Shown: in pieces, positions 9,005 through 17,853 of the stretch
Numbering within the stretch: position 1 is the stretch's first letter
Layout of the letters: each line of letters begins with the position of its first letter
Assembly: GCA_020162035.1 (NCBI GenBank)
Contig: JAIUNM010000005.1
Location: 1-64,000 of the forward strand
Length of the DNA stretch: 64,000 bases
Reading direction: 5' to 3'
Source of the DNA: Bacteroidota bacterium
Lineage (GTDB): Bacteria > Bacteroidota > Bacteroidia > B-17B0 > Aurantibacillaceae
The notes under the pieces: generated by a model
The model's input: only the letters and a program-made list of their open reading frames with translations
The model's database searches: none
Told to the model about the DNA's origin: nothing
Program-made: the position numbers and the translations under genes

Positions 9005-9952
9005 ATGCTATTATTTTTAAAACTTAAAAAACATTTTTTGTTAGGTACTTTTATGTTATTTAAAAGTAGTTTTATTTTTTCTCAAGATGTTGTTTCCTTT
9101 TCAAACAATATAGGGTTTAATTTAGGCGCAAACTTTGCAATTGGTACTCATTTCCAAAGAGTAGGTTTTAACGCAAATGTATTTGCAATTGCCAATCAAA
9201 TACAACTAAATTCTGAAGCTCGAATTTATTTAAGCTTTAAAAATTTAGGCCCAAAATTTATTTATCCAGAATGTGTTCTTTCGCAAGGTTTTGTTTTTGC
9301 CTACGGAAAAAAAAATAATTTTTTTAACCCCTTTGTTACTAATATTTCTAACCAAACATATTATTCAAACAGTGTTGCGTATAGTTACAATTGGTATATT
9401 AACAAAGTAAAAACTAAACAAGTTACTGGTATTATTGGTATTCAAGCAGGTAGTTTTACACTTATATCCGAAAACGACATTTTAGCAAAACCAATATTAG
9501 ATAGGTTTAGAACTGGTGCTATTTTATTGCAATATCAATATCATAATTATGTACAAGTTGCTTTAAATTGTACTATGTGGACAGGCCAAATGGGAAAAAG
9601 AACTGAAATAGATAAAAATGAAATTTATTGGAAATGCTACATGGACACAACTAAAGGTATTTACACTAACTATTCGCACGGGTTATTAAGCGTGCAAACA
9701 AAAATTAATGTTGGTTTTGGACAAAATGTTCAATTTAATGCAGGCGTTGATGCCGAACAAGTAAGAAATGGCCTACAAAATCAATTAATACACGACCTAA
9801 AGTTTTTACCTAAAAAATGGAATAAAGCTAAAAACTGCCATATTCCAATGTTAGATACTGAAGGAAATCAATACCTATACAATAAAAATCAAAAAATTAA
9901 AAAAGCAACGCCTTATTTTAACGTATTTACCAACCCACATTTATTTTATTAA
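9005..9952 (+). CDS. Exported protein resembling the polymorphic toxin type 23 family
   Basis: A 315-residue protein with an N-terminal hydrophobic signal ending near IFSQ. The body alternates short beta-type strands (GFNLGANFAIGTHFQRVG, GFVFAYG, IIGIQAGSFTLISENDIL) and reads more like a small membrane barrel than an enzyme. Near the end is a conserved block GVDAEQVRNGLQNQLIHDL followed by FLPKKW, which I recall from Bacteroidota proteins labelled 'polymorphic toxin type 23 domain'. There is no immunity-like gene next to it, no toxin delivery module, and it has its own signal sequence, so an actual toxin role is doubtful. It follows the TPR gene by six bases and may work with it. Confidence 0.5.
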   Translation: MLLFLKLKKHFLLGTFMLFKSSFIFSQDVVSFSNNIGFNLGANFAIGTHFQRVGFNANVFAIANQIQLNSEARIYLSFKNLGPKFIYPECVLSQGFVFAYGKKNNFFNPFVTNISNQTYYSNSVAYSYNWYINKVKTKQVTGIIGIQAGSFTLISENDILAKPILDRFRTGAILLQYQYHNYVQVALNCTMWTGQMGKRTEIDKNEIYWKCYMDTTKGIYTNYSHGLLSVQTKINVGFGQNVQFNAGVDAEQVRNGLQNQLIHDLKFLPKKWNKAKNCHIPMLDTEGNQYLYNKNQKIKKATPYFNVFTNPHLFY

Positions 9953-10009
9953 TAAACTTTAGTTTAAATTATAAATTGTATATTTATGGCTCAATTAAAA
10001 TACAATTTT

Positions 10010-10900
10010 ATGTCGGTATTAGTAAATAAAAACTCAAAAGTTATTGTACAAGGTTTTACTGGTGGAGAAGGTACTTTTCACGCCACACAAATGATAGAAT
10101 ATGGAACTAACGTGGTTGGCGGTGTTACGCCTGGAAAAGGTGGAACAACACATTTAGAAAAACCCGTTTTTAATACAGTTGCAGATGCTGTAAAAACTAC
10201 AGGTGCCGATGTAAGTATAATTTTTGTACCTGCCGCATTTGCTGCTGATGCAATTATGGAAGCTGCAGATGCTGGAATTAAAGTTATTGTTTGTATAACA
10301 GAAGGTATTCCGGTTAAGGATATGATTTATGCAAAAGAATACATAAAAGGAAAAACTTGTCGATTAATTGGTCCTAACTGTCCTGGTGTTATTAGCGCTG
10401 GCGAAGCAAAAGTAGGTATTATGCCTGGTTTTGTATTTAAAAAAGGAAAAATTGGAATTGTTTCTAAATCTGGAACTTTAACTTACGAAGCAGCCGATCA
10501 AATAGCTAAAGCTGGCTTAGGTGTTAGTACTGCAATTGGTATTGGAGGCGATCCAATTATTGGAACACCTACTAAAGATGCTGTTGAATTACTAATGAAC
10601 GACCCTGAAACTGAAGCAATTGTTATGATTGGCGAAATTGGAGGAACTTATGAAGCAGATGCTTCTAGATGGATTAAGGCCAATGGAAATAAAAAACCAG
10701 TTGTAGGCTTTATTGCTGGGCAAACTGCTCCAAAAGGCAGAACTATGGGGCATGCAGGTGCAATAGTTGGTGGTAAAGATGATACAGCTCAGGCAAAAAT
10801 GGAAATTATGCGCCAATGTGGAATTACTGTTTGCGCTAGCCCTGCTGAAATTGGTAAAACAATGGCGGCAGTTTTAAAAGGAGAAAAAATAAACGCATAA
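10010..10900 (+). CDS. sucD: Succinate-CoA ligase (ADP-forming), alpha subunit
   Basis: The alpha subunit binds CoA and carries the phosphohistidine intermediate in the step succinyl-CoA to succinate of the citric acid cycle. The CoA-binding Rossmann start [16 protein letters not shown], the NCPGVI and SKSGTLTYE motifs, and the active histidine region [10 protein letters not shown] are all present. I chose the ATG at 10010 ([11 protein letters not shown]), giving 296 residues, because family members begin there; the in-frame ATG at 9986 would add eight residues. The beta subunit gene sucC is not in this window, which is usual in Bacteroidota. A strong terminator follows. Confidence 0.96.
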   Translation: MSVLVNKNSKVIVQGFTGGEGTFHATQMIEYGTNVVGGVTPGKGGTTHLEKPVFNTVADAVKTTGADVSIIFVPAAFAADAIMEAADAGIKVIVCITEGIPVKDMIYAKEYIKGKTCRLIGPNCPGVISAGEAKVGIMPGFVFKKGKIGIVSKSGTLTYEAADQIAKAGLGVSTAIGIGGDPIIGTPTKDAVELLMNDPETEAIVMIGEIGGTYEADASRWIKANGNKKPVVGFIAGQTAPKGRTMGHAGAIVGGKDDTAQAKMEIMRQCGITVCASPAEIGKTMAAVLKGEKINA

Positions 10901-10924
10901 ATATTTATTTGAATTTTTTGTAGT

Positions 10925-10952
10925 AAAAAAGTCGCTATTAGGCGACTTTTTT
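10925..10952 (+). terminator. Rho-independent terminator after sucD
   Basis: AAAAAAGTCGC and GCGACTTTTTT form a stem around a short TATTAG loop, followed by further T residues. It lies 24 bases after the sucD stop. Confidence 0.85.
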
Positions 10953-11045
10953 GTTTTTCGTGCTAATTTATCTCAGTTTGGTATAAAATTTGTTATAAAC
11001 TGTTAAAATGTTCTTACCTTAATCCTTAAATCTAAAACACAAAAT

Positions 11046-11492
11046 ATGAAAAACTTTTTTCTTACAATAGCAATTATCATTTCATCAAATGTATTTGCTC
11101 AAGATAGTTTTTACACTAATCTTATTTCAAAAATAAAGAGTACATATCCTGAAATTAACACAACTAACAAATTAATTTCTGTAAATTTTTGGCAAGCAAA
11201 GGATATAAGCTCTAGAGATTGTAATAAACAATTTGACAAAGTTTATTCTACTTACGAATTTGCAAAATTAAAAGGAGGAAACAAAGGCATAATATGTTTT
11301 AATGTTTGTATAGATGAAAATTTAGCCGAAATTTCAAACCAAAAAGATGGAATAAAAAAATTAATACCCATTTCAATCTCTCCTAATAATGGGTTAAAAA
11401 ACATTGTTTTTAACAGTAATGGCGAGGAGCTTTATAAAAACATTGAAAGCAATAAAGTATTTGAAAGTATTCATCAATTAATTACACGCTAA
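11046..11492 (+). CDS. Small exported protein of unknown function, possibly a degenerate thioredoxin-like fold
   Basis: A 148-residue protein with a clear signal peptide (MKNFFLTIAIIISSNVFAQ). The middle reads LISVNFWQAKDISSRDCNKQ, then GGNKGIICFNVCIDENLAEI, and a late NIVFNSNGEELYKNI. That order (a strand with W, a helix, a second strand with a residue-number pattern, then a turn before 'F.s.G...y') loosely resembles TlpA-type thioredoxin proteins, but no CxxC pair is present. It lies 10 bases before the large T9SS type B protein gene, so the two may be one transcript. I do not recognise the family; the fold idea is speculative. Confidence 0.6.
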   Translation: MKNFFLTIAIIISSNVFAQDSFYTNLISKIKSTYPEINTTNKLISVNFWQAKDISSRDCNKQFDKVYSTYEFAKLKGGNKGIICFNVCIDENLAEISNQKDGIKKLIPISISPNNGLKNIVFNSNGEELYKNIESNKVFESIHQLITR

Positions 11493-11502
11493 GATTTAAA
11501 CA

Positions 11503-14500
11503 ATGAAAAAAATAATTTTATATACATTAAGCTTTGTTTTTATTTTAAGTGAAACAAATGCACAAAACGTTACAGCTTGTAACAGCGCACAAAATATTTG
11601 TAGTAATCCTAGTTTTACGTTTTCTGGAAACACAGGCGCAAATGGTTTAACAAGTGGTTTAAACACTTCAAACCCAAGCACTAATCCTCAAGGTGTAAAT
11701 TCTGGGTGTTTGTTAACCGATGGACCTGGTCCTCAGTGGTTAATAATGAATATTAGCACTTCAGGTAATTTAGGCTTTAACTTTGGAGCCGCAGGAAGCC
11801 CGTATCCTCAAACAGGTTTTTACGATTGGGCAATGTGGCCATATAATTCCACTACATGTAATCAAATATTTGCAAATACTTTACCCCCTGTAGCTTGTAA
11901 TTGGAACGCTTCATCATCAGGAGGAACAGGCATGGGGCCAATTCCTTCAGGTGGAAATACTGGAAATTACCAACCTAGTATTCCTGTAGTTGCGGGTCAA
12001 CAATATTTACTTTTAATATCAAATTATAGTAGTGTTTCTACGTTAGTTTCTTTTACATCAACAGGTACAGCAAGTATATCTTGTGGCTCAAGTGCTGCAA
12101 TTTGTGCAGGACAATCTGCAACAGTTTCACCAGTTGGTTTTGTTCCTATGACAGGAGCAAGCTATACATTAATGCCAGGAAGTATTATTAATACAACAGG
12201 TGTTTTTGTAGTTAATCCTGTAAGCACAACTACATACGTTATTACAGGCGCAGGCAATAACTCTTCAGGCACTCCGGTTGTTCAAACGAGCACCTCTGTA
12301 GTTAATGTAAACCCACAACCAAATATTGCACCTACAACTACGCAAGCAACTTGTGTAAGTCCAAACAATGGTTTTAATTTAAATTTAAACATTGTTCCTT
12401 CAAGTTCAACTTCATATACAATTAACTGGAATCCTTTGCCTGGAGGCGTTACAAGCAACACTCAAACATCTGCAACCAATGTGCCTAGCGGTACTTATAA
12501 CGCTACAGTTATAGCTGCAGGAGGTTGTTCTGCAACAACTAGTTTTAGTATGCTAAATGTAGTTGCGCCTACGCTAACTGTTCAAAATACTACAGGTTCA
12601 TATTCTATTACCTGTAATTCACCAAGTGTTTGTATGACAGCACAAACAACACCAGCAAACTGTAATTACTTTTGGACAAATTCTGCGGCTACATTTACAT
12701 CAAACGCACAAAGTATTTGCACATCAACAATTGGAACTTATACAGTTATTGTTACACACCCATCTAATACTTGTACAGCAACACAAGTGTTAACAGTTGG
12801 TATTAATACAATTGCCCCTACAGGCACGGTTAATCCAAGTACAGCAACTATAAATTGTTCGTCAAGCGCTCCAATTTTTACCGCAACAGCAATTACACCA
12901 ACAACTAACATGCAAATAAATTGGTACACTGCAACAACTGTAGGTTTAATTCCAAGTGGCGTTAACATTAGCACCATTTCTATTCAAGCGTTACCAATTG
13001 GAACACATGTTGTAACTTTTTCCAACACTGTAAATGGTTGCGTACAATCTAAAACTATTACAGTTACAAGTAACGCATATTTTCCTTCATTTACACCAAT
13101 AAGTAATACTAATTTTACTGTGGGTTGCTCGCCAAATCATACAACCACATTATGTTTTAGTTCACCTACAAGTACAAATGGCTCAACTGATTTTTGTTTT
13201 TATCCTGGACCAACGATGACTACTTCAGTACCAACTGGGTCGTTTAATAGCGGGTCTGGTGCATCTTGTTTAACTACTAGTATAACTGGGCAATGGAATT
13301 TAGTTTTAAGAGATGTTGTTAGTGGTTGCCAAACTTCTTTACCGGTTTTTGTAATTGCAAATACAGTTCAACCTCATGTTCAATATACAATGCCAACAAA
13401 TACATTAATGTGTCATACGCCTTCATTTATGGCAGTAGGTAGTAGCACTACATCTAACACAAACGTTGTATGGAATTACCCAGTACCGCCACCAAATACT
13501 ACTACAGGCTCATCAATTACTATTGGAGCAACTGGTTTTGGGCCTAGCACTTGTACAAATTGTGCTGGTGCTTATGGTGTTTACACCGTTGTAGTAACAA
13601 ATACTGTAAACTCTTGTAGAAGTACGCAAACTGTTGGCATTGATCAAAACTTTTTGTTACCCAGAATGGTTACTAATTTAAGTACTCCAAACTATTTTTC
13701 ATGTAAAACTTTAACTGTAGGTATAAATGTTAGTTTGGTGTATGTTGGTACAAGTACTGCAAATGTAATTGCTGCAACTAATACATTAATTACTGCCGCA
13801 CCAGAACATAGTGTTAATGGTGGACCAGGCGTTGTTTCTATTGTTAGCGGAAACCCAGGCACACACACAATAATTACACAAGGGAATTTTAATGGCTGTA
13901 TATCAAATTCTTTTGTTACCATTTCTGCCGATTATACAAAACCTGTTTTAGCCCCAACAAATGCGTTTACATTAGATTGCGCTCCAAGCTTAACTAATAA
14001 TGGTGTTCCATTACAAATTGCATTAAGTAATACACTTTCATCATGGTCTATATTATTTAAATCGTATCCAGCTGGGGTATCGTTTAGTCCGTTAAGTTTT
14101 ATTACGCCACCATTAGGAGGAACTTGTACACCTGGAAGCTTAAATAGTCCTACTATTTCGGTAGATAAAGCCGGAGTTTATGAATATTTTGTAACTAACG
14201 GTGCAACGGGTTGTACAGAAATTGGCAGCTTAACAGTTACAACTGGGGTAATGAAAGCGAATTTATCAGTTTCATCAGAATCTGGATTTGCACCATTAAC
14301 TGTAAATTTTAATAATTTAAGCGCATCTAGCGGAACACTTAACGCTGGCTTAAATGTTAGTTCTGTTTGGAATTTTGGTAATGGCACGTATTCTACAACT
14401 ACATCTAATTCTATTTCTCCTACAGCAACCTACATAAACCCAGGAACATATACAGTTCTATTAGTGAGCAACAAGGGCGAATGTATAGATTCAACTTATA

Positions 14501-14805
14501 AAATAATTAAAGTAGATATTCCTTCTAAATTAGAAATACCAAATGTGTTTACTCCAAATGGAGATGGTGTTAATGATATCTTTTTTGTAAAAGCTAGTAA
14601 CTTAACTAAAATTGAGGCTGTGATATTTGACAGATGGGGAAATAAAGTTTATGATGTAAACTCTAGCACTGGTAACATTTCGTGGGATGGCAAAAACTTT
14701 AAAGGAGTTGAGTGCGCTGCAGGAACGTTTTATTATATTATTAAAGCAGAAGGCAAAGACGGAACAATGTACGAGAAAAAAGGTAATGTAAGTTTATATA
14801 GATAA
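11503..14805 (+). CDS. Large secreted surface protein with PKD-like domain and T9SS type B (gliding motility-associated) C-terminal domain
   Basis: A 1100-residue cell-surface protein. It has a signal peptide (MKKIILYTLSFVFILSETNAQ), a long Ser/Thr/Asn/Gly-rich region with paired cysteines and several Ig-like repeat segments, and a PKD-like domain near residues 925-1010 (LSVSSESGFAPLTVNFNNLS, VWNFGNGTYS, YINPGTYTVLL). The final 95 residues are the CHU_C/type B sorting domain: IPNVFTPNGDGVNDIFFV, IFDRWGNKVYD, WDGKNFKG, AAGTFYYIIKAEG. Such tails direct export through the type IX system and attachment by SprF-like proteins. It is probably an adhesin or other surface-exposed protein; the ligand is unknown. 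The start directly precedes the signal peptide. A terminator follows. Confidence 0.93.
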   Translation: MKKIILYTLSFVFILSETNAQNVTACNSAQNICSNPSFTFSGNTGANGLTSGLNTSNPSTNPQGVNSGCLLTDGPGPQWLIMNISTSGNLGFNFGAAGSPYPQTGFYDWAMWPYNSTTCNQIFANTLPPVACNWNASSSGGTGMGPIPSGGNTGNYQPSIPVVAGQQYLLLISNYSSVSTLVSFTSTGTASISCGSSAAICAGQSATVSPVGFVPMTGASYTLMPGSIINTTGVFVVNPVSTTTYVITGAGNNSSGTPVVQTSTSVVNVNPQPNIAPTTTQATCVSPNNGFNLNLNIVPSSSTSYTINWNPLPGGVTSNTQTSATNVPSGTYNATVIAAGGCSATTSFSMLNVVAPTLTVQNTTGSYSITCNSPSVCMTAQTTPANCNYFWTNSAATFTSNAQSICTSTIGTYTVIVTHPSNTCTATQVLTVGINTIAPTGTVNPSTATINCSSSAPIFTATAITPTTNMQINWYTATTVGLIPSGVNISTISIQALPIGTHVVTFSNTVNGCVQSKTITVTSNAYFPSFTPISNTNFTVGCSPNHTTTLCFSSPTSTNGSTDFCFYPGPTMTTSVPTGSFNSGSGASCLTTSITGQWNLVLRDVVSGCQTSLPVFVIANTVQPHVQYTMPTNTLMCHTPSFMAVGSSTTSNTNVVWNYPVPPPNTTTGSSITIGATGFGPSTCTNCAGAYGVYTVVVTNTVNSCRSTQTVGIDQNFLLPRMVTNLSTPNYFSCKTLTVGINVSLVYVGTSTANVIAATNTLITAAPEHSVNGGPGVVSIVSGNPGTHTIITQGNFNGCISNSFVTISADYTKPVLAPTNAFTLDCAPSLTNNGVPLQIALSNTLSSWSILFKSYPAGVSFSPLSFITPPLGGTCTPGSLNSPTISVDKAGVYEYFVTNGATGCTEIGSLTVTTGVMKANLSVSSESGFAPLTVNFNNLSASSGTLNAGLNVSSVWNFGNGTYSTTTSNSISPTATYINPGTYTVLLVSNKGECIDSTYKIIKVDIPSKLEIPNVFTPNGDGVNDIFFVKASNLTKIEAVIFDRWGNKVYDVNSSTGNISWDGKNFKGVECAAGTFYYIIKAEGKDGTMYEKKGNVSLYR

Positions 14806-14826
14806 ATTTAAAAATATATGTTATTT

Positions 14827-14856
14827 AAAAGCAGTTGAAACATCAACTGCTTTTTT
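14827..14856. terminator. Strong bidirectional terminator between the type B surface protein gene and recN
   Basis: A perfect 12-base stem, AAAAGCAGTTGA with TCAACTGCTTTT, around a four-base loop, with T-runs on both strands. It sits between two converging genes and just overlaps the recN stop codon. Confidence 0.9.
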
Positions 14857-16507
14857 ATTTTAATAATTCTTTGGCATTTTTAATTGCAGCATTAGATGGA
14901 TTTCCGGAACTTAACATTTTTGCAATTTCTGCAATACGCTCAGCCGGAGATAATTCTTTTATAAAAGATGATGTTTTTTCATCATCATCTTTTTTATATA
15001 CAAATAAATGATGATTACCTTTACTTGCCATTTGCGGTAAGTGCGTAATAGTAATTACTTGTAAGTTTTTGCTCATGCTTTCTAAAATTAGTCCCATTTT
15101 ATTAGCAACATCACCACTTACGCCTGTATCAACCTCATCAAAAATTATAGTAGCTAATTGTTTTTTAGTTGCTAATAAAGCTTTCAAACTTAACATTAAC
15201 CTACTTAACTCTCCTCCGCTTGCAACCTTGTGTAGCGGATTTAGTTTAGAGCCTTTATTTGCCGAAAACATAAATGAAACTTCATCAATACCTGTTTTTG
15301 TTAATGAATTTAATTTTAAAACTTCAATTTTAAACTCAGCGTTTGGCATGCTTAAATCATTTAGCATGGTTTTTACCATTTGTTCTATTTTACGGGTTGC
15401 TTTTTCTCTTTTTTCTGAAATAAGAGTTGCTTGTTGTAAACAAATTTGTTCTTGAGTTTTTATTTGATTAGTTAGTTTAGATAATGCAGATTCGATAGAT
15501 TGAAAATTTTTAAGTTTTGTTTCTATTTCTTCTTTAACTTTATTTAATTCTTCTTCCGATTTTACATTATGCTTTTTTAATAGTCGATTTAATTGATCTA
15601 ATTGCTCATTAATAATAGCTAATTTGGAAGGATTGTATTCAATTTCTTCTTCCGCATTTTCTAATTCATTTACAAGTTCTTTTAGTTCGATGTAAACACT
15701 GTTAACACGAGTATTAAAATCAGCATAAACAGTATTGTACTTTGAAATAGTATTTAATATTGATTTAACTGAATTTAATTGTTGTATGATGCTATGTTCG
15801 TTTACACTAAGCTGATTATAACATTCAGTTAAATTAGTTTTAATAAACTCAGCATTTTCTAATAACTTACTTTCAGTTTCTAATTTTAAAAGGTTTCCAT
15901 TTTTAATTTCAATATTGTTTAATTCGTTAAACAAAAATTGTAAATAATCAATTTCTTTTTTTGCTTGCGTTTCTTGTTGTTGCAGGGTTTCAAATTCGTT
16001 TTCCCAGTTTTTAAGCTGAGTGTAATTTTTTTTGTAAGTATTACAATCGCTGGTTGATTCGGCAAAAACATCTAATAATTCTATTTGAAAATTAGTTTGA
16101 TTTAATAATAAAGTTTGGTGTTGGCTATGAATATCAATTAAAAAAGAAGAGAGTTGTTTAAGTGCGTTTAACGAAACAGGAGAGTCGTTTAAAAAATTAC
16201 GTGATTTTCCTTCAGCATTAATTTCTCTCCTTAAAATTAATGTTTCGTCTTCATCTAATTCATTTTCATTAAAAAACGATTTTAAATTAATTTTATTTAT
16301 ATCAAACTCTGCCTCAATTATGCATTTTTTAGCTTTAGATTGTAAAACACTCACATCAGCTCTATTTCCTAATACTAAACCTAGTGCTTCTAAAAAAATA
16401 GATTTTCCTGCTCCGGTTTCGCCTGTAATTACTGTTAAATCTGACGGAAACGAAACATCCATTTCATTTATTAATGCAAAATTATTTATATATAATCGTT
16501 TTAACAC
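14855..16507 (-). CDS. recN: DNA repair protein RecN
   Basis: An SMC-like ATPase of 550 residues acting in double-strand break repair. The Walker A motif is ITGETGAGKSIFLEALG near residue 30. Two coiled-coil arms fill residues 150-400. The ABC signature VASGGELSRLMLSLKAL lies near 428 and Walker B TIIFDEVDTGVSG near 455, followed by ITHLPQMASKGNHHL. Length and order of parts fit bacterial RecN. The gene faces the large surface protein gene and shares a terminator with it; upstream lies the divergent rpoD. It appears complete and normal. Confidence 0.97.
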   Translation of the reverse strand: MLKRLYINNFALINEMDVSFPSDLTVITGETGAGKSIFLEALGLVLGNRADVSVLQSKAKKCIIEAEFDINKINLKSFFNENELDEDETLILRREINAEGKSRNFLNDSPVSLNALKQLSSFLIDIHSQHQTLLLNQTNFQIELLDVFAESTSDCNTYKKNYTQLKNWENEFETLQQQETQAKKEIDYLQFLFNELNNIEIKNGNLLKLETESKLLENAEFIKTNLTECYNQLSVNEHSIIQQLNSVKSILNTISKYNTVYADFNTRVNSVYIELKELVNELENAEEEIEYNPSKLAIINEQLDQLNRLLKKHNVKSEEELNKVKEEIETKLKNFQSIESALSKLTNQIKTQEQICLQQATLISEKREKATRKIEQMVKTMLNDLSMPNAEFKIEVLKLNSLTKTGIDEVSFMFSANKGSKLNPLHKVASGGELSRLMLSLKALLATKKQLATIIFDEVDTGVSGDVANKMGLILESMSKNLQVITITHLPQMASKGNHHLFVYKKDDDEKTSSFIKELSPAERIAEIAKMLSSGNPSNAAIKNAKELLK

Positions 16508-16683
16508 GAACTAAAATTCGTTAAAATTTTAACAAAATAAAAAAGCATTTATTCACAAAAAGAACCGCCTTACTCATTAAAAAATAAGTTTTACTCAAAA
16601 AAAACTAAAATCGACAAAAATTTGTAACGAAACACCCAACTAATCGTTTAATACTATCGTAATAGAATATAAAGCGAGTTATT

Positions 16684-17550
16684 ATGAGACAGTTAAAAAT
16701 TACCAAACAAATCACCAATCGCGAAACAGCATCGTTAGATATGTATTTAGCTGATATTGGAAGAGTAGAATTAATTACTGCAGATGAAGAAGTAACATTA
16801 GCACAAAAAATTAGAAATGGCGATCAAAAAGCGTTAGATAAATTAGTTAAAGCTAATTTACGTTTTGTTGTATCGGTAAGTAAACAATACCAAAACCAAG
16901 GTTTAAGTTTGCCCGATTTAATTAATGAAGGCAACATGGGTTTAATTAAAGCTGCGCAACGCTTTGATGAAACTCGAGGGTTTAAATTTATTTCTTATGC
17001 TGTTTGGTGGATAAGACAATCTATTTTACAAGCTTTAGCTGAGCAAAGCCGTATTGTGCGTTTACCCCTTAATAAAATAGGCTCAATAAATAAAATAAAT
17101 AAAACGTTAAGTAAACTTGAGCAACAACTCGAAAGAGAACCGAGTTATGATGAATTAGCCGAAGTGCTTGATATGGTGCCCGACGAAATTTACGACACCA
17201 TGCGTAACCATAGCAGACATACAAGTATGGATGCACCATTAAGTTCTACCGATGATGGTGGAAGCATGTACGATTTGTTAGAAAATGACAACTCGTTAAG
17301 TCCAGAAAAAGAATTATTAGGCGAAAGTTTACAACTCGAAATTAGTCGATCTTTATCAACATTAACCGAGCGCGAAGCCGACGTTGTAAAACTATTTTTT
17401 GGATTAAATGGTTACCACCAACACTCGTTAGAAGAAATTGGAGAAAAATTTGAATTAACTAGAGAGCGCGTGCGCCAAATTAAAGAAAAGGCTGTACGTA
17501 GGTTAAAACACGGAAGCAAAAGCCGATTGTTAAAGGCTTATTTGGGGTAA
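16684..17550 (+). CDS. rpoD: Primary RNA polymerase sigma factor RpoD (short Bacteroidota type)
   Basis: A 288-residue group 1 sigma factor. Bacteroidota have this short primary sigma factor, lacking the long region 1.1, and it reads the unusual TTTG/TAnnTTTG promoters seen through this window. Region 1.2 is [20 protein letters not shown], region 2 includes [18 protein letters not shown] and [18 protein letters not shown], region 3 [19 protein letters not shown], and region 4.2 the helix-turn-helix [20 protein letters not shown]. The gene stands alone, divergent from recN, with about 170 bases between starts for control sequences. Confidence 0.95.
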   Translation: MRQLKITKQITNRETASLDMYLADIGRVELITADEEVTLAQKIRNGDQKALDKLVKANLRFVVSVSKQYQNQGLSLPDLINEGNMGLIKAAQRFDETRGFKFISYAVWWIRQSILQALAEQSRIVRLPLNKIGSINKINKTLSKLEQQLEREPSYDELAEVLDMVPDEIYDTMRNHSRHTSMDAPLSSTDDGGSMYDLLENDNSLSPEKELLGESLQLEISRSLSTLTEREADVVKLFFGLNGYHQHSLEEIGEKFELTRERVRQIKEKAVRRLKHGSKSRLLKAYLG

Positions 17551-17602
17551 GCTAAGCATAGTAATAATTATTATTGAACGTTTTAAGTTTTAATAACTAG
17601 CA

Positions 17603-17676
17603 TTAAAACAAATCTTTAAGTTTGATATTTAAACTATCTGCAATTTTATTTAACTTTTGTGTCCACCTAAAGGTAG
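17603..17676 (-). pseudogene. Remnant of an XRE-type helix-turn-helix regulator (C-terminal end only)
   Basis: Read on the minus strand, the gap after rpoD gives TTFRWTQKLNKIADSLNIKL then KDLF and a stop at 17603-17605. The 'l.kIAdaLni.lkdLF' ending is typical of small XRE/Cro-type DNA-binding proteins. The preceding residues keep only a trace of the recognition region and no start codon or full helix-turn-helix is present, so this looks like the surviving 3' end of a decayed or deleted gene. The call rests on about 25 residues. Confidence 0.4.
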
Positions 17677-17853
17677 TTACTCCATGTACAAGTTTATAAT
17701 TGCAACGGGCAGTTAATATTAAGCCAAAACATACCGGCAGAGCAAAACCAAAATATAAGCAGCCAAAATTGGTTAAGTGGTATATATTTTATAACTTTAA
17801 GTAACCAAAGCCAACAACTAATTAAAACTCAAAAATTAATTATTGAAAATTAA
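17677..17853 (+). pseudogene. Remnant of a T9SS type A sorting tail
   Basis: A stop-free frame directly after an in-frame TAG at 17674 reads LHVQVYNCNGQLILSQNIPA and later WLSGIYFITLSNQSQQLI, ending KTQKLIIEN before the stop at 17851-17853. This is the last 50-odd residues of a type A sorting domain (the 'NG..ilsqni' turn and 'L..GIYFi.l' strand) without the PNP motif, cargo or start. The end overlaps the first 11 bases of the intact T9SS gene that follows. It is probably what is left of a neighbouring or duplicated cargo gene. Confidence 0.6.

Noticed and set aside
9986-10009. Upstream ATG as sucD start
   Set aside because: SucD proteins begin at the MSVLVNK position; the extra eight residues are not family-like. 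Not fully excluded.
12738-12977. Minus-strand frame inside the large surface protein gene, and several similar frames (13692-13922, 14178-14387)
   Set aside because: They lie wholly inside a strong coding gene and have no family features; typical antisense frames of Thr/Asn-rich coding sequence.
16621-16650. TTTG and TAATCGTTTA as the rpoD promoter
   Set aside because: The -7 part does not match TAnnTTTG well and the spacer is short; I could not support it as a feature.
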